NCBI GenBank assembly: GCA_900317625.1
Contig: ONHK01000003.1
Coordinates: 103,384-167,383 of the forward strand
From: an uncultured Treponema sp.
GTDB lineage: Bacteria; Spirochaetota; Spirochaetia; Treponematales; Treponemataceae
Length of the DNA: 64,000 bases
Direction of reading: 5' to 3'
The translations under genes and the position numbers were made by a program. Below the pieces are notes generated by a model. That model had not been told where the DNA came from. It saw only the letters and a program-made list of their open reading frames with translations, and did no database searches. This document shows positions 15,784 through 24,441 of this stretch, piece after piece; positions within the stretch are counted from its first letter, which is position 1, and each line of letters opens with the position of its first letter.

Positions 15784-16278
15784 TTAGTTTATTTTTTTAC
15801 CGTAACAGTCCCAGCCTTTGCGCTCAATTCCTTCAACCCATTTTTTTGCCCAAGATTTTGCGCCTTCCAAATCCTGATCTTTATAATTTCCACATTCCTT
15901 TTCTGTTGCCGCCGGAACTGGCTTGTCCCAAACTGCAACTTTTCTAAGAATATTCAACATTCGTTCTGCAATATATTTTTCATCGCGGTCACCAAAAACT
16001 GTAAAATAAAAACCAGTTCTGCAACCCATAGGACTAAAATCAATTACACCGTCAACTTCGTCACGGATATACTCAGCAATGATATGTTCCAAAGAATGAA
16101 GTGCACCAGTTGTCATAAATTCTTTGTTCGGCTGACAAAATCTTATATCAAATTTTGTTACAACATCACCTTTTTCGCCGACTTTTTTTGCCGCAAGCCT
16201 TACATAAGGCGCAACAACCTTTGTATGGTCAAGATTAAAACTATCAACTTTGTAATGACCTTCTGAATGTTCTGACAT
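15784..16278 (-). CDS. luxS: S-ribosylhomocysteine lyase (AI-2 synthase)
   Basis: This 164-aa enzyme cleaves S-ribosylhomocysteine to homocysteine and DPD, the AI-2 precursor. Metal ligands His61 and His65 are in HSLEH, with Cys129 in EKECGNY. Catalytic Glu64 and Cys86 (FSPMGCRTGF) are present. The frame extends to a TTG, but ATG 16278 is the start because GGAGG lies 4-5 nt upstream. It directly follows mtn, the preceding enzyme of the activated methyl cycle, with 21 bp between them. The two steps together recycle S-adenosylhomocysteine toward methionine, linking with metA. Confidence 0.96.
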   Translation of the reverse strand: MSEHSEGHYKVDSFNLDHTKVVAPYVRLAAKKVGEKGDVVTKFDIRFCQPNKEFMTTGALHSLEHIIAEYIRDEVDGVIDFSPMGCRTGFYFTVFGDRDEKYIAERMLNILRKVAVWDKPVPAATEKECGNYKDQDLEGAKSWAKKWVEGIERKGWDCYGKKIN

Positions 16279-16299
16279 ATTTCCTCCAAATATCAATTT

Positions 16300-17016
16300 T
16301 TAGTCCAAAAACTCAAGCATCTTTAAAACAACTGACGCACATTCTTCCGAAGCAATTCTCTCATTGAAACTGTAAGTTACTTCATAACTGTCATCCGCAT
16401 TGTCAGAAATGCAACGTAAAATCACAAACGGAACCTGATTCAAAAAACAGGCATGGGCAATCGCCGCACCTTCCATTTCAACACAAGCTGGCGAACAAAT
16501 TTCTTCAATATGCTCTTTTTGTTCCGCATACGAAATAAATTGGTCTCCGCTGGCAATCCGTCCACGAATCAACTTATATTTTTTTGCACTTTCAGACTGG
16601 GCAAAAGCCTTTTCGGCTGCCGCAATCATTTTTTCATCCGCATCAAAAGCAGAAGTGTGCATCTGTGGAATTTCAGTAGGTTCATATCCGAACGCAGTCG
16701 CATCCATATCATGATAAACTGCATCTGTTGAAACAACCATATCATGAATATGCAGATTTTCCTGAATCGCGCCGGCAATTCCCGTATTAATTATTTTTTC
16801 TACACCAAATTGAAGAATCAGCCGTTGAGCGCAAAGAGCCGCATTCACCTTTCCAATTCCACTTTTTACAACAACAACATTTTTTCCGCAAAGATTTCCT
16901 TCATTAAAAACAAGATTTCCACATTCAGTTTTTTTCAAACTGCCGTTTTTTTCCATTTCCTCGCAAAAAATATTTATTTCAACATCCATTGCGCCAATTA
17001 TTCCAATTTTATTCAT
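16300..17016 (-). CDS. mtnN: 5'-methylthioadenosine/S-adenosylhomocysteine nucleosidase
   Basis: This 238-aa enzyme removes adenine from MTA or SAH. Family hallmarks are IGIIGAMDVEI at the N-terminus (catalytic Glu region), VVVVKSGIGKVNAA, INTGIAGAI, VEMEGAAIAHAC, and the catalytic Asp in LRCISDNADD. It forms an operon-like pair with luxS downstream, giving both enzymes for SAH detoxification and AI-2 production. The ATG has AGGA about 8 nt upstream. It follows lspA by 12 bp, so it may also be transcribed from the lspA promoter. Confidence 0.95.
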   Translation of the reverse strand: MNKIGIIGAMDVEINIFCEEMEKNGSLKKTECGNLVFNEGNLCGKNVVVVKSGIGKVNAALCAQRLILQFGVEKIINTGIAGAIQENLHIHDMVVSTDAVYHDMDATAFGYEPTEIPQMHTSAFDADEKMIAAAEKAFAQSESAKKYKLIRGRIASGDQFISYAEQKEHIEEICSPACVEMEGAAIAHACFLNQVPFVILRCISDNADDSYEVTYSFNERIASEECASVVLKMLEFLD

Positions 17017-17028
17017 ATTTTTTCCTAT

Positions 17029-17577
17029 TTATTTTTCATTTTTCTTTGATTTTGATTCTTTTGCAATTTGAATCAAAAACGAGGCAACCAGCAAAATTCC
17101 ACAAACAACAACCGCTGAATCAGCAACATTAAAAGTCGGCCAGCGTTCCATTCCAAAAAGTCCGTAAAATTTCACATCAATAAAATCAACAACACCGCGC
17201 GCCCTAAAAAAACGGTCAATAAGATTTCCAAATCCACCGCCAAGAACTCCACAGATTGCCCAACGCTGAAGCATTGAAAATTCTTTGTTCCTAAAATAAA
17301 CAACCACAACCAAAATCATAACAATCAAAGGAACTAGTCCAAAACTCAAACGTCTAAGAGCAAGAGGCCAAGAATCTCCCAAGCTAAAGGCAACTCCTGT
17401 GTTATAAACCCTGATGATTCTAAAAAAATCTCCAAAAAAAGCCGGACCAATTCCCAAATGTCCATTCGCATAATCTAAAGGAATGTAAAATTCAACTAAA
17501 AATTTTGTAAGCTGATCAGCCAATATTATGGCAAAAGTTAATATAAATGGAAGCAAATTCTTTTTTTCAATATTCAT
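17029..17577 (-). CDS. lspA: Lipoprotein signal peptidase (signal peptidase II)
   Basis: This 182-aa inner-membrane aspartyl protease cleaves prolipoproteins before the lipidated Cys. There are four hydrophobic segments. Catalytic Asp121 is in GGFGNLIDR and Asp153 in TFNVADSAV; NTGVAFSLG is also conserved. It would process lipoproteins such as the aryl polyene lipoprotein at 45.7 kb. There is no Shine-Dalgarno sequence; a TATATT box ends 6 nt before the ATG, suggesting a leaderless transcript that continues into mtn and luxS. Confidence 0.95.
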   Translation of the reverse strand: MNIEKKNLLPFILTFAIILADQLTKFLVEFYIPLDYANGHLGIGPAFFGDFFRIIRVYNTGVAFSLGDSWPLALRRLSFGLVPLIVMILVVVVYFRNKEFSMLQRWAICGVLGGGFGNLIDRFFRARGVVDFIDVKFYGLFGMERWPTFNVADSAVVVCGILLVASFLIQIAKESKSKKNEK

Positions 17578-17583
17578 ATATCA

Positions 17584-17612
17584 AATATACCTTTTATAAT
17601 TCTTCTTTTAAA
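17584..17612 (-). promoter_or_regulatory. lspA promoter (leaderless geometry)
   Basis: On the minus strand, TTTAAA (17607-17612), 17-bp spacer, TATATT (17584-17589), then 6 nt (TGATAT) to ATG 17577. No ribosome-binding sequence fits between. Confidence 0.5.
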
Positions 17613-17628
17613 GAAAAAATGAAAAATT

Positions 17629-18402
17629 TTATAATCCAGTCGGAAAATCTATAAATTCAGTTTCAATGCCAGTTTCTTCTTTTAACTTTTTTGCAATATT
17701 TTGAACTCCAACTGTCTCGCTAAAATAATGTCCCATCGCAATAAAGTTAATTTCAGACTCTTTTATAAAATGAAACGAACTATGTTCCGCCTCGCCAGTA
17801 ATGTACACATCCAAATTTTCAGAAACTGCCTGAGCAATGTCAGATTCGCTCGCACCACCACCAGAAACAATTCCCACAGTTTTAATCTCTTTTTTTCCAA
17901 ACGGAAGAACACAAAGCGGCTTTTCGCCTTTATTATGCGCGCGCTGAACCAATTCCTCCAACGCGACAGAATTTTCCAACTCACCTTTTACACCGCATAA
18001 CATTCCTCGCCATTCACCAAACGGCTGCAAGTTTTTTAAGCCAATCCGGGCAGCAAGTCCATAATTATTTCCATACGGATTATTCGCATCAAGCGGAATA
18101 TGGCACGCATATAACGCAACATCGTTTTTCAAGAACGGCGCAAACCTTTTGTACGCAGCGCCCACAAGAATCTCTGTTTCCGGCCAAAAAAGTCCGTGAT
18201 GAACAAAAAGCACATCCGCCCCAATTTCAACAGCTTTAAGGGCGGTTTCCTGACAAGCGTCCACCGCAAACGCAACTTTTTTTATCTGCTTTTTATCCGG
18301 CTCGCTGTTTTGAATTTGAATTCCATTTCTTGAAACATCCGCAGGATAATTTTCAATCTTTAAAAAACTTCTAAAATAGCTATCAAGTTCATTTAACGTC
18401 AT
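17629..18402 (-). CDS. NIF3-like dinuclear metal centre protein
   Basis: This 257-aa member of the NIF3/GTP cyclohydrolase I type 2 family forms ring-shaped hexamers with a di-metal site; the physiological function is unsettled. Recognisable are the N-terminal dimer element (LDSYFRSFL...VSRNGIQIQN), FAVDACQETALKAVEIGADVLFVHHGLFW with the metal-binding HH, CHIPLDANNPYGNN, VGIVSGGGAS, and the C-terminal YITGEAEHSS and FIAMGHYFSE. GGGAG lies upstream of the ATG. It follows the membrane protein gene at 18421 by 18 bp. Confidence 0.9.
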   Translation of the reverse strand: MTLNELDSYFRSFLKIENYPADVSRNGIQIQNSEPDKKQIKKVAFAVDACQETALKAVEIGADVLFVHHGLFWPETEILVGAAYKRFAPFLKNDVALYACHIPLDANNPYGNNYGLAARIGLKNLQPFGEWRGMLCGVKGELENSVALEELVQRAHNKGEKPLCVLPFGKKEIKTVGIVSGGGASESDIAQAVSENLDVYITGEAEHSSFHFIKESEINFIAMGHYFSETVGVQNIAKKLKEETGIETEFIDFPTGL

Positions 18403-18420
18403 TTTTTCTCCCGTAAAAAA

Positions 18421-19539
18421 TCAATCAAAAAGTTCCAGATTTTGCGATTGTTCTTCCGCATGATTTTGCGGCTCGATTATTTCTTTTTTATAAAGTGGAG
18501 CGGGAATTGCGTCCAAAGTTTTTTCAACAATTGCAGTTAAATTCCCAAGATTCGGCTCTCGCTCCAAATTCAAAAAACGGGCGGTAAACGGCGAAGTCTG
18601 CTGAACAAAACCAAAACCTTTGCTGGAATATTCCGTCAAATCAGAAAGTTTAAAAAATCCGCTGACACTCTCCAGATTTTCCTTTGAAAAATCATCAAAA
18701 CAAATATCGCTCATCCAGTCGCCAACCACAAAAATCGGCTCAACAGAAGATTCAGCAGTTTTTTCTTCCGCAGAAACAAAATCCAACATTGCACGAATTT
18801 CCCGCGCCTCATTGAATGAATAAAATTCCTTTTGCATTTCAAATTTCACAGGATTCTGAAAATAATTTATCTGCATAAAAAATTTTCTGAAAACCTTAAA
18901 ATCCGCAAGATTATGAAACCATTTTCCATCGCGGGCATAAAAATCGCCGGAATAAACCTTAAAACCTTTAGCCGCAAGCATTTTCATATACGGAACGTAT
19001 TCAACAGAATCAGCGCGCTTATCCGAAATCAAAATTATTGACTGGCCGTTAAAATTCTCCTTTTTTACCGGAGAAAAAACGCGAATTTCTGCCGAAGAAA
19101 AAACAAAATTTTCTGATTTTTCAAAACCGGCTGAAAAATCCCCAGAAAGTCTGAATTTTTCTTCTACTATATTGAATTCTTTTCTGTTCAAAAAAACAGG
19201 ACGATATTTTACAAGAATCGCACCCTCAAAAAGGCACAAAAGAATCACAAAAAATGTTCCGATTTTAAATCCAACGCTATAATGATCAACGTAAAGTCCG
19301 CCGGAAAAACGCAAAAATGCGCGGAAATTTGTAAAAAAGCAAAAAATAGAAATCGCAAGAATTGAAAGTGAAAAAATATCCACATTCCAGGCAAAAATCT
19401 GCAAAATGGCAAGAACCACACTGATTGGCGCAAGAATTGTAAGCGAGTCAATTTTCCCAAACTTCAAAAGAAAAATCCGCACGCAATTCAAAAGAATCAA
19501 AAAAATAATCAGCAGTTCGCCCAAAAAAGGAGTTTCCAT
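18421..19539 (-). CDS. Membrane protein with C-terminal soluble domain, unknown function
   Basis: This 372-aa protein has four hydrophobic helices in the first about 115 residues, followed by a soluble region. That region (SIILISDKRADSVEYVPYMKMLAAKGFKVYSGDFYA) has the strand-helix-strand look of an alpha/beta-hydrolase-like fold. No nucleophile motif is evident. I do not recognise a named family. The Gln/Glu-rich C-terminus looks flexible. It is co-oriented with the NIF3 gene. The start ATG sits about 10 nt after a TATAAA box, so its leader would be very short. Confidence 0.7.
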   Translation of the reverse strand: METPFLGELLIIFLILLNCVRIFLLKFGKIDSLTILAPISVVLAILQIFAWNVDIFSLSILAISIFCFFTNFRAFLRFSGGLYVDHYSVGFKIGTFFVILLCLFEGAILVKYRPVFLNRKEFNIVEEKFRLSGDFSAGFEKSENFVFSSAEIRVFSPVKKENFNGQSIILISDKRADSVEYVPYMKMLAAKGFKVYSGDFYARDGKWFHNLADFKVFRKFFMQINYFQNPVKFEMQKEFYSFNEAREIRAMLDFVSAEEKTAESSVEPIFVVGDWMSDICFDDFSKENLESVSGFFKLSDLTEYSSKGFGFVQQTSPFTARFLNLEREPNLGNLTAIVEKTLDAIPAPLYKKEIIEPQNHAEEQSQNLELFD

Positions 19540-19582
19540 ACCTTTTGATTTTATATGATTTTTTTTATTTATAGAAGATAAA

Positions 19583-19852
19583 AATTTGTTGGTTTTTAGA
19601 TTGAGTTAATTTTGAAGAGTATTGAGTGAAAGAAATTGAACAAGCTTCCAGTCAAAAGTCAAGTATTGGCTATGGTGAAGTGTTTTTTGGGAAGAATTAT
19701 CTGCGCTTTTCTTTCAGAAAATGCTCGACAATTCTTTTATGCCATTCGGCAAAAAGCACTTCAAGGACGCCAAACTTGCCTTTTTCCTTCGCGCTTATTC
19801 AATTTGTGGATTCAGTAAAATCCTTAAAATCAACTCAATCTAAAAAATCTTT
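19583..19852. repeat. About 270-bp inverted-repeat-bounded intergenic element
   Basis: Outer arms TTTTTAGATTGAGTTAATTTT and its near-complement at 19828-19848 enclose inner arms GAAATTGAACAAGC (left) and GCGCTTATTCAATTTGTGG (right). The inner arm consensus AAATTGAATARGC recurs in the element at 29155-29372. It fills the whole gap between two minus-strand genes and overlaps the 3' end of the YdcF gene. No transposase is present; it resembles a MITE-type non-autonomous element. Confidence 0.6.
19697..19798 (-). pseudogene. Short coding-like relic inside the inverted element
   Basis: On the minus strand an open stretch encodes KEKGKFGVLEVLFAEWHK then RIVEHFLKEKRR and a TAA at 19697-19699. The composition is that of a real protein C-terminus, but there is no start codon and only about 33 codons. 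It may be the tail of a gene captured or truncated within the element. The parent family is not recognised. Confidence 0.35.
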
Positions 19853-20646
19853 GATGGTTTGCCGGTAAGCAGAATACGCAGATTCAACTTTATGTAGCAA
19901 AGGATTTCGCGAGAATATGCATTCAGAACAAAAAGCCACGGAGTTTTTGCGGAAACTCCTACAACATTCAAAAATCCCATCCGGCGTGCAAGTCGTTCAG
20001 CACGCGCAAGATGAAAATCATTTGTAACAACCGCTATCGGCGCGGCTAAAATTTCTTCAGCAGAACGACCAGAATATTCAGAAAGAACCTTTACGCTAAA
20101 CTGAAAATTCTGAATCGTATCTTTAGCCTGATTTTCCGCAAGAACACGTTTTTCTTCAATTCCAAAAGATTCCAACGCAGGTTTTAAAACATCACTTTCC
20201 GGGCAAGGAGCAAAAAGTCCTTTTCCGCCGGTAACAACGCAAACCGCACTTGGATTCGTCTTCAAATAATCTGCCGCCACCGCAACACGGCGCTTTACAC
20301 TGTCCGTCAATTCCGCATCTTTTGTAATTCCTCCGCCAAGAAGAATCACATATTCAGGATTTTCTGAACCATCAGCAAGTTTAGGATGACAAATAAACCA
20401 CAAATTAACACCAGCAATCAAAATTCCTGCACCAAAAACTGAAAAAACGGTAATTTTCAGCGCACGTGGCGATTTTTTCCATAAATGATGTTTTCTTAGA
20501 CAAAAAATCACAAAACATACAACAGAAAGCCAAAACCAAATGGAAGAAAAACTGAAGAATGAGCCAAAAATGGTTTCCGGTGAGCAAATCCGCATCACAA
20601 CAAAATAAACATTAAATAAAACCGCAAGAATCAACCAGATTATCAT
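19840..20646 (-). CDS. YdcF/SanA-like DUF218 membrane protein
   Basis: About 268 aa. Two or three N-terminal hydrophobic segments are followed by a DUF218 domain: YVILLGGGITKDAELTDSVKRR, CVVTGGKGLFAPCPES, LAENQAKDTIQNFQFS, VVTNDFHLARAERLARRMGF. Relatives include SanA and ElyC, implicated in envelope integrity; the biochemical activity is unknown. The frame opens upstream to 20718 and overlaps the preceding gene. GGAG lies 5-6 nt before ATG 20646, which gives a classic membrane N-terminus, so that start is chosen. The 3' end runs into the repeat element. Confidence 0.85.
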   Translation of the reverse strand: MIIWLILAVLFNVYFVVMRICSPETIFGSFFSFSSIWFWLSVVCFVIFCLRKHHLWKKSPRALKITVFSVFGAGILIAGVNLWFICHPKLADGSENPEYVILLGGGITKDAELTDSVKRRVAVAADYLKTNPSAVCVVTGGKGLFAPCPESDVLKPALESFGIEEKRVLAENQAKDTIQNFQFSVKVLSEYSGRSAEEILAAPIAVVTNDFHLARAERLARRMGFLNVVGVSAKTPWLFVLNAYSREILCYIKLNLRILLTGKPSKIF

Positions 20647-20698
20647 AAATTCTCCAATAAAAATTGAGTTTTTATAAATTGCGAAAAATCGATTTCCG

Positions 20699-21448
20699 TT
20701 ATTTTTCGTCATCCACACCTAAACCAAAAAGTGCAAAATCACCTTTACATGGATCTTCTGGCCAAATTTGCTTTAGCTGAGCAGTTATTCTTTTGGCAGT
20801 TTTCATGGAAGCCGGAGAATTTTCTGGAATCAGATGTAATTTTTCCGCCTCCTGAATAACGTGCGTGTCCAAAGGAATTATCAAATCCGCTGGCGAAATC
20901 CAATTCCATAACCCCAAATCAACCGGAGAATTCTGGCGAACCATCCAACGCAAAAACATATTCACGCGTTTGTTCGCAGAATTTTTTCCTTTCGGAACAA
21001 TTTTACAGTTTTCAAAAGCCGCAGAAATTGCCGCCACAGGATTTTTTCCAGAATCAAAATTCCTTACGTATTCGCCAAAAGTTTCATATTTTTCCAAAAG
21101 AATTTTAAAAGCTCGGAACAGATTTTTCATTTCTTTATACGAATAAAAACGATAGAATTTTTCATCATCATTTTCAGAAGCCGCACAAAAATCTTTTTCA
21201 AAAGCACCGTTTTTCAGCCACAAGAAAATTCCGCCAGCCTTGTCCGCAGTTTCAAAAATAAACCGAATTTTTGGAATAAACAGCTTCCTGTTTCCAAAAG
21301 AAAGCATTGCCGCAACAAAAGACGCAATCTCAACATCAGCCTGATTTTTGTACCAATGTAAAAATTGACTTGGATCAGACTCCAAAAATGAAGAATTTTC
21401 GTATTTATCCGCAAGTTCCCTTAGCTTTTGCTTAATTTCTTCCGTCAT
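20699..21448 (-). CDS. TIGR02757 (DUF2400) family protein
   Basis: This 249-aa protein has the diagnostic run NKRVNMFLRWMVR, then VDLGLWNWISPADLIIPLDTHV in the second half, and an N-terminal FLHWYKNQADVEIASFVAAMLSFGNRKL. These are hallmarks of the TIGR02757 family, a helix-rich group distantly like HhH/endonuclease III folds, with no established function. The PLDTHV segment resembles the Asp-containing loop of HhH glycosylases, so a DNA-related role is possible but not shown. It lies 30 bp after hutH and ends within the 5' region of the YdcF frame. Confidence 0.85.
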   Translation of the reverse strand: MTEEIKQKLRELADKYENSSFLESDPSQFLHWYKNQADVEIASFVAAMLSFGNRKLFIPKIRFIFETADKAGGIFLWLKNGAFEKDFCAASENDDEKFYRFYSYKEMKNLFRAFKILLEKYETFGEYVRNFDSGKNPVAAISAAFENCKIVPKGKNSANKRVNMFLRWMVRQNSPVDLGLWNWISPADLIIPLDTHVIQEAEKLHLIPENSPASMKTAKRITAQLKQIWPEDPCKGDFALFGLGVDDEK

Positions 21449-21478
21449 AAAAAACTCATCATCAAAAATTCAGCAAAA

Positions 21479-23056
21479 TCAGTCAAACAAATCAGTTTTT
21501 TTGAGCCATTCGCATACAGCCTCAGCATCTTTGTCCAAAGCACGGTCATCTTCCACAAATGCGCTCATTTTTCTAACTTCGGAATGAACTTTTTTTGTGA
21601 ACGGCGCAAAATCTTCCGGACCAGCTAAATCAACAGCCTGCATAGCCGCAAGCAGATGAGTCGCAAACTGAAGGAAAACCAGCTCAATCTGCTCGTTCAA
21701 CTTGCGCGCAGAAATTGTTCCCATCGAAACTTTATCCTGATTCAAAGCCTCAGTCGGAGCAGAAGTTATGCTTACCGGAAAACAATAAGTCTGAACTTCA
21801 CCGCGAATCGCAGAAATCGTAATCTGCGCTGCCTTAAATCCAAGACGCAAACCAGCACGCGGGCTATCCGCCGGAGTAAACGGAATCAGATTTTCCGTAA
21901 GCCCATTAAATTTTCCATCAATTATAACTTCTGCCTGCTTGTCAGACAAATCAGCAATATTTGCCAACGCAGTACGCATATAATCGCAAGAAGCGCAAAT
22001 ATGACCGCCATAAAAATTTCCAGTGTTATAAATGCGTTCAGCCTCAATATCAACAAGCGGATTATCATTTGCGCTGTTCAATTCCTCCGTAATCCATTCG
22101 CGGGCAATCCGCAAAGTATCACGGTAAACGCCATTAATCTGCGGCGCACAACGAATAGAATATCTGTCCTGAATTTTATTCTGCTGAACAACAAATTTCT
22201 TCCCGTCCATCTTAGAAATCTGGCTTTCCAAAAAATCCTCGTATCTAAAAACGCGCTTTGAATCTTTTATGATATTGTAAACATAAGCCGCAGACTCGCA
22301 CTGACCTTTATGGTTCTTGATTTCACTTACTTTCGCAACAAACGGAGTATCTTTTCCGCGCGTAATCTCACTGGTAACCGCCGTTAAAAAATCAGAAATT
22401 TTCGCAAGCCGCTCAGCCTTTTTTATCGCAAGCGAAGCAACCGCCGTCATAACAGAAGTTCCATTCATAAGCGCAAGCCCTTCCTTCGCTTCAATCGGAA
22501 GAGGCTTTATTCCTTCCGCCTCAAACGCTTCCATCGTAGGCACAATTTTTCCCTTGTAATAAACATTTCGCTGGCCCATAATCGCCGCCGCAAGATACGA
22601 AAGCGGAGTCAAATCACCAGAAGCACCAACCGACCCCAACTGAGGAATCACTGGAATAATATCCTTGTTCAAAAGCGTAACCATCATTTTCGCAAGTTCC
22701 GGCCGAATCGCAGAATGTCCGCCTTTCACATTTCCATTCAATCTTGCAAGAACAACCGCGCGTCCAGTTTCCTTATCAAATTTTGGACCAAGACCAATTC
22801 CATGGTAAGTGCAGATAATCCGCTGAAGTTCCCCAGCCTTGTCCACACTAATCTGATTATGACAAGAATCTCCAAAATCCGTTGTAACACCATAAGTCGG
22901 AACACCAGTATTTATGTAATCCATCAAAAATTTTCGGCTTTCATCCAAAGTAGCCCAAAATTCCTTGTTTTCCGGCAATTTTACTTCTTCATTTTTATAA
23001 GCAACCGCGCAAACATCCTCAATCGTTAAACCTTCACCTTTTACCGTAACCGACAT
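21479..23056 (-). CDS. Aromatic amino acid (histidine-type) ammonia-lyase
   Basis: This 525-aa MIO-dependent lyase carries the autocatalytic Ala145-Ser146-Gly147 triad in GSVGASGDLTPLSY, Tyr55 in YGVTTDFGD, and NSANDNPLVD. Such enzymes eliminate ammonia from His, Tyr or Phe to give the arylacrylate. The selectivity loop reads LQRIICTYHGIGLG. At the positions where I recall HAL having Ser-His and R. sphaeroides TAL having His-Leu, this protein has Tyr84-His85, so substrate cannot be assigned with confidence. No hutU, hutI or hutG is adjacent. The aryl polyene cluster 19 kb away needs an aryl starter, making a cinnamate or coumarate supply role attractive. AAGGA precedes the ATG. Confidence 0.9.
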   Translation of the reverse strand: MSVTVKGEGLTIEDVCAVAYKNEEVKLPENKEFWATLDESRKFLMDYINTGVPTYGVTTDFGDSCHNQISVDKAGELQRIICTYHGIGLGPKFDKETGRAVVLARLNGNVKGGHSAIRPELAKMMVTLLNKDIIPVIPQLGSVGASGDLTPLSYLAAAIMGQRNVYYKGKIVPTMEAFEAEGIKPLPIEAKEGLALMNGTSVMTAVASLAIKKAERLAKISDFLTAVTSEITRGKDTPFVAKVSEIKNHKGQCESAAYVYNIIKDSKRVFRYEDFLESQISKMDGKKFVVQQNKIQDRYSIRCAPQINGVYRDTLRIAREWITEELNSANDNPLVDIEAERIYNTGNFYGGHICASCDYMRTALANIADLSDKQAEVIIDGKFNGLTENLIPFTPADSPRAGLRLGFKAAQITISAIRGEVQTYCFPVSITSAPTEALNQDKVSMGTISARKLNEQIELVFLQFATHLLAAMQAVDLAGPEDFAPFTKKVHSEVRKMSAFVEDDRALDKDAEAVCEWLKKTDLFD

Positions 23057-23099
23057 TTTTTCCTTCTTTCTTTTTTTATTTGGGCGCCAAATTTCATCC

Positions 23100-23205
23100 G
23101 CAAACGGGCTTTCCGTGGTTCCGCTAACCGCTCATTGCTCGCCGCCGCCAAAGGCAACGCTCGCAACCCGCCAAGGCGGGCCACTCCAATCCCGGGCGCA
23201 CTCAT
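23100..23205. repeat. GC-rich intergenic island between ammonia-lyase and ribD
   Basis: The region contains GGGCTTTCCGTGGTTCCGC, GCTCATTGCTCGCCGCCGCC, AAAGGCAACGCTCGC and AACCCGCCAAGGCGGGCC. It is far more GC-rich than its flanks, contains small dyads (CCCGCC aa GGCGGG), and yields Ala/Leu/Arg-rich translations in several frames. It looks like a third type of dispersed GC-rich repeat rather than a gene. Confidence 0.55.
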
Positions 23206-23267
23206 TGTGAATAACCAATTGTATTGCAAAAACCATAAAAAGAAAACCGCGTTTTTTCCAAAGCAAT

Positions 23268-23321
23268 AAAAATTGATTTTAAGTTTCTGTTGAACACAAC
23301 AAAAACTTAAAATCAATTTTT
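23268..23321 (-). terminator. Long AT-rich terminator hairpin at the ribD 3' end
   Basis: AAAATTGATTTTAAGTTT (about 23269-23286) pairs with AAACTTAAAATCAATTTT (23303-23320) over 18 bp around a 16-nt loop. On the minus strand it is followed by TTTTTATTG. The right arm overlaps the ribD stop codon (23313-23315). The arm TTGATTTTAAG also matches part of the 19.6-19.85 kb element. Confidence 0.75.
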
Positions 23322-24425
23322 TGTCAGTTCAAGCAGAATATCGTCGTCAAAATGTTTTATGTTTTTCAGCTTGAACGTAAATGCGTCCGCCGGATGTGCA
23401 ATTCCTGTCCCAGCAACTGGAGTTTTTGCAGTTCCGCCAAAAATTTTTGGGGCAATAAACGCGTAAATGCAGTCAGCAAGATTCTTTTCCAGCACAGAAA
23501 AATTAATCTCTCCTCCGCCTTCAACAAGAACGCTGTCAATTTTTCGTTTTCCAAGCTCGCAAAAAAGTGCCTCAAGATTAATTTTTCCGTTCTCATCTTG
23601 CGGAACAATCAGAACTTCAACATTCTTTTCTTCCAGCAAAAGTTTTTTCTCTGCAAAAGTTTTTTCGTTAGAATCCAGCGCCGCAACAATAGTCTTTATC
23701 TCTTTCGCGCTCTGAACAATATTACATTCCAGCGGAATTTTTAAATGAGAATCGCAAATAATTCTAACCGGGTTGTTTCCGCCCTTCATACGACAATTCA
23801 GCATTGGATTATCTTTTAAAACCGTTCCGATTCCGCAAAGAATTCCTGCGAACCTGTTTCTAAGCCTTTGAACTTCTGCACGGCTTTTTTCTCCGCTAAT
23901 CCATTTTGACTCGCCAGTTTTTGTGGCAATTTTTCCATCCAATGTCATCGCATATTTCAGGGCAATATATGGACGGTTCGTTGTTATATAATGGAAGAAA
24001 ATTGCATTCAACGCATCACATTCATCTTTCAAAAAATCCTCAATCACTTCAACGCCGTGCTGCCGCAAATACTCGTTGCCTTTTCCGTGAACAAGCGGAT
24101 TCGGGTCTCGGCTGCCAACAACCACTCTAGAAATTCCAGATTCAACAAGCGCATAAGTGCACGGCGGCTGCTTTCCAAAATGACAGCAAGGTTCAAGTGT
24201 AACATAAATGGTTGCACCTTTTGGATCATTTCCCAGTTCCTGACAATTTTTTAACGCATCGCGCTCCGCATGCAACTCGCCATATCTACGATGAAATCCT
24301 TCACCAATAATCTCGCCGTTTTTCACAATCACCGCACCAACCAAAGGATTAGGATTTGTCCAGCCTTCGCCATTACGAGCCAACTGAATTGCCCTGCGCA
24401 TATATTTTTCTTCAGAATTTTCCAT
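23313..24425 (-). CDS. ribD: Bifunctional riboflavin deaminase/reductase RibD
   Basis: This 370-aa fusion catalyses the second and third steps of riboflavin synthesis. Residues about 1-145 are the zinc deaminase: LHAERDAL (His-Ala-Glu), PCCHFGKQPPCT (two Cys ligands). Residues about 150-370 are the NADPH reductase: YIALKYAMTLDGKIATKTGESKWISG, VEGGGEINF, and IAPKIFGG. Other rib genes are not in the window, and no FMN riboswitch is visible upstream. The gene follows the HAD phosphatase by 16 bp and probably shares its transcript with mnmE. Confidence 0.95.
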   Translation of the reverse strand: MENSEEKYMRRAIQLARNGEGWTNPNPLVGAVIVKNGEIIGEGFHRRYGELHAERDALKNCQELGNDPKGATIYVTLEPCCHFGKQPPCTYALVESGISRVVVGSRDPNPLVHGKGNEYLRQHGVEVIEDFLKDECDALNAIFFHYITTNRPYIALKYAMTLDGKIATKTGESKWISGEKSRAEVQRLRNRFAGILCGIGTVLKDNPMLNCRMKGGNNPVRIICDSHLKIPLECNIVQSAKEIKTIVAALDSNEKTFAEKKLLLEEKNVEVLIVPQDENGKINLEALFCELGKRKIDSVLVEGGGEINFSVLEKNLADCIYAFIAPKIFGGTAKTPVAGTGIAHPADAFTFKLKNIKHFDDDILLELTKN

Positions 24426-24441
24426 TTTCAGTTTTTCCCGA

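Noticed and set aside
21656..22261. 201-codon plus-strand frame inside the ammonia-lyase gene
   Set aside because: Shadow of the lyase in another frame; no start signal or domain.
23041..23316. 91-codon minus-strand frame upstream of the ammonia-lyase gene
   Set aside because: It runs through a GC-rich repeat and a terminator hairpin, giving an Ala/Leu/Arg-rich translation with no ribosome-binding site; it is a repeat artefact.
24426..24441. FMN riboswitch before ribD
   Set aside because: The gene starts 16 bp after the upstream stop, leaving no room for an aptamer.
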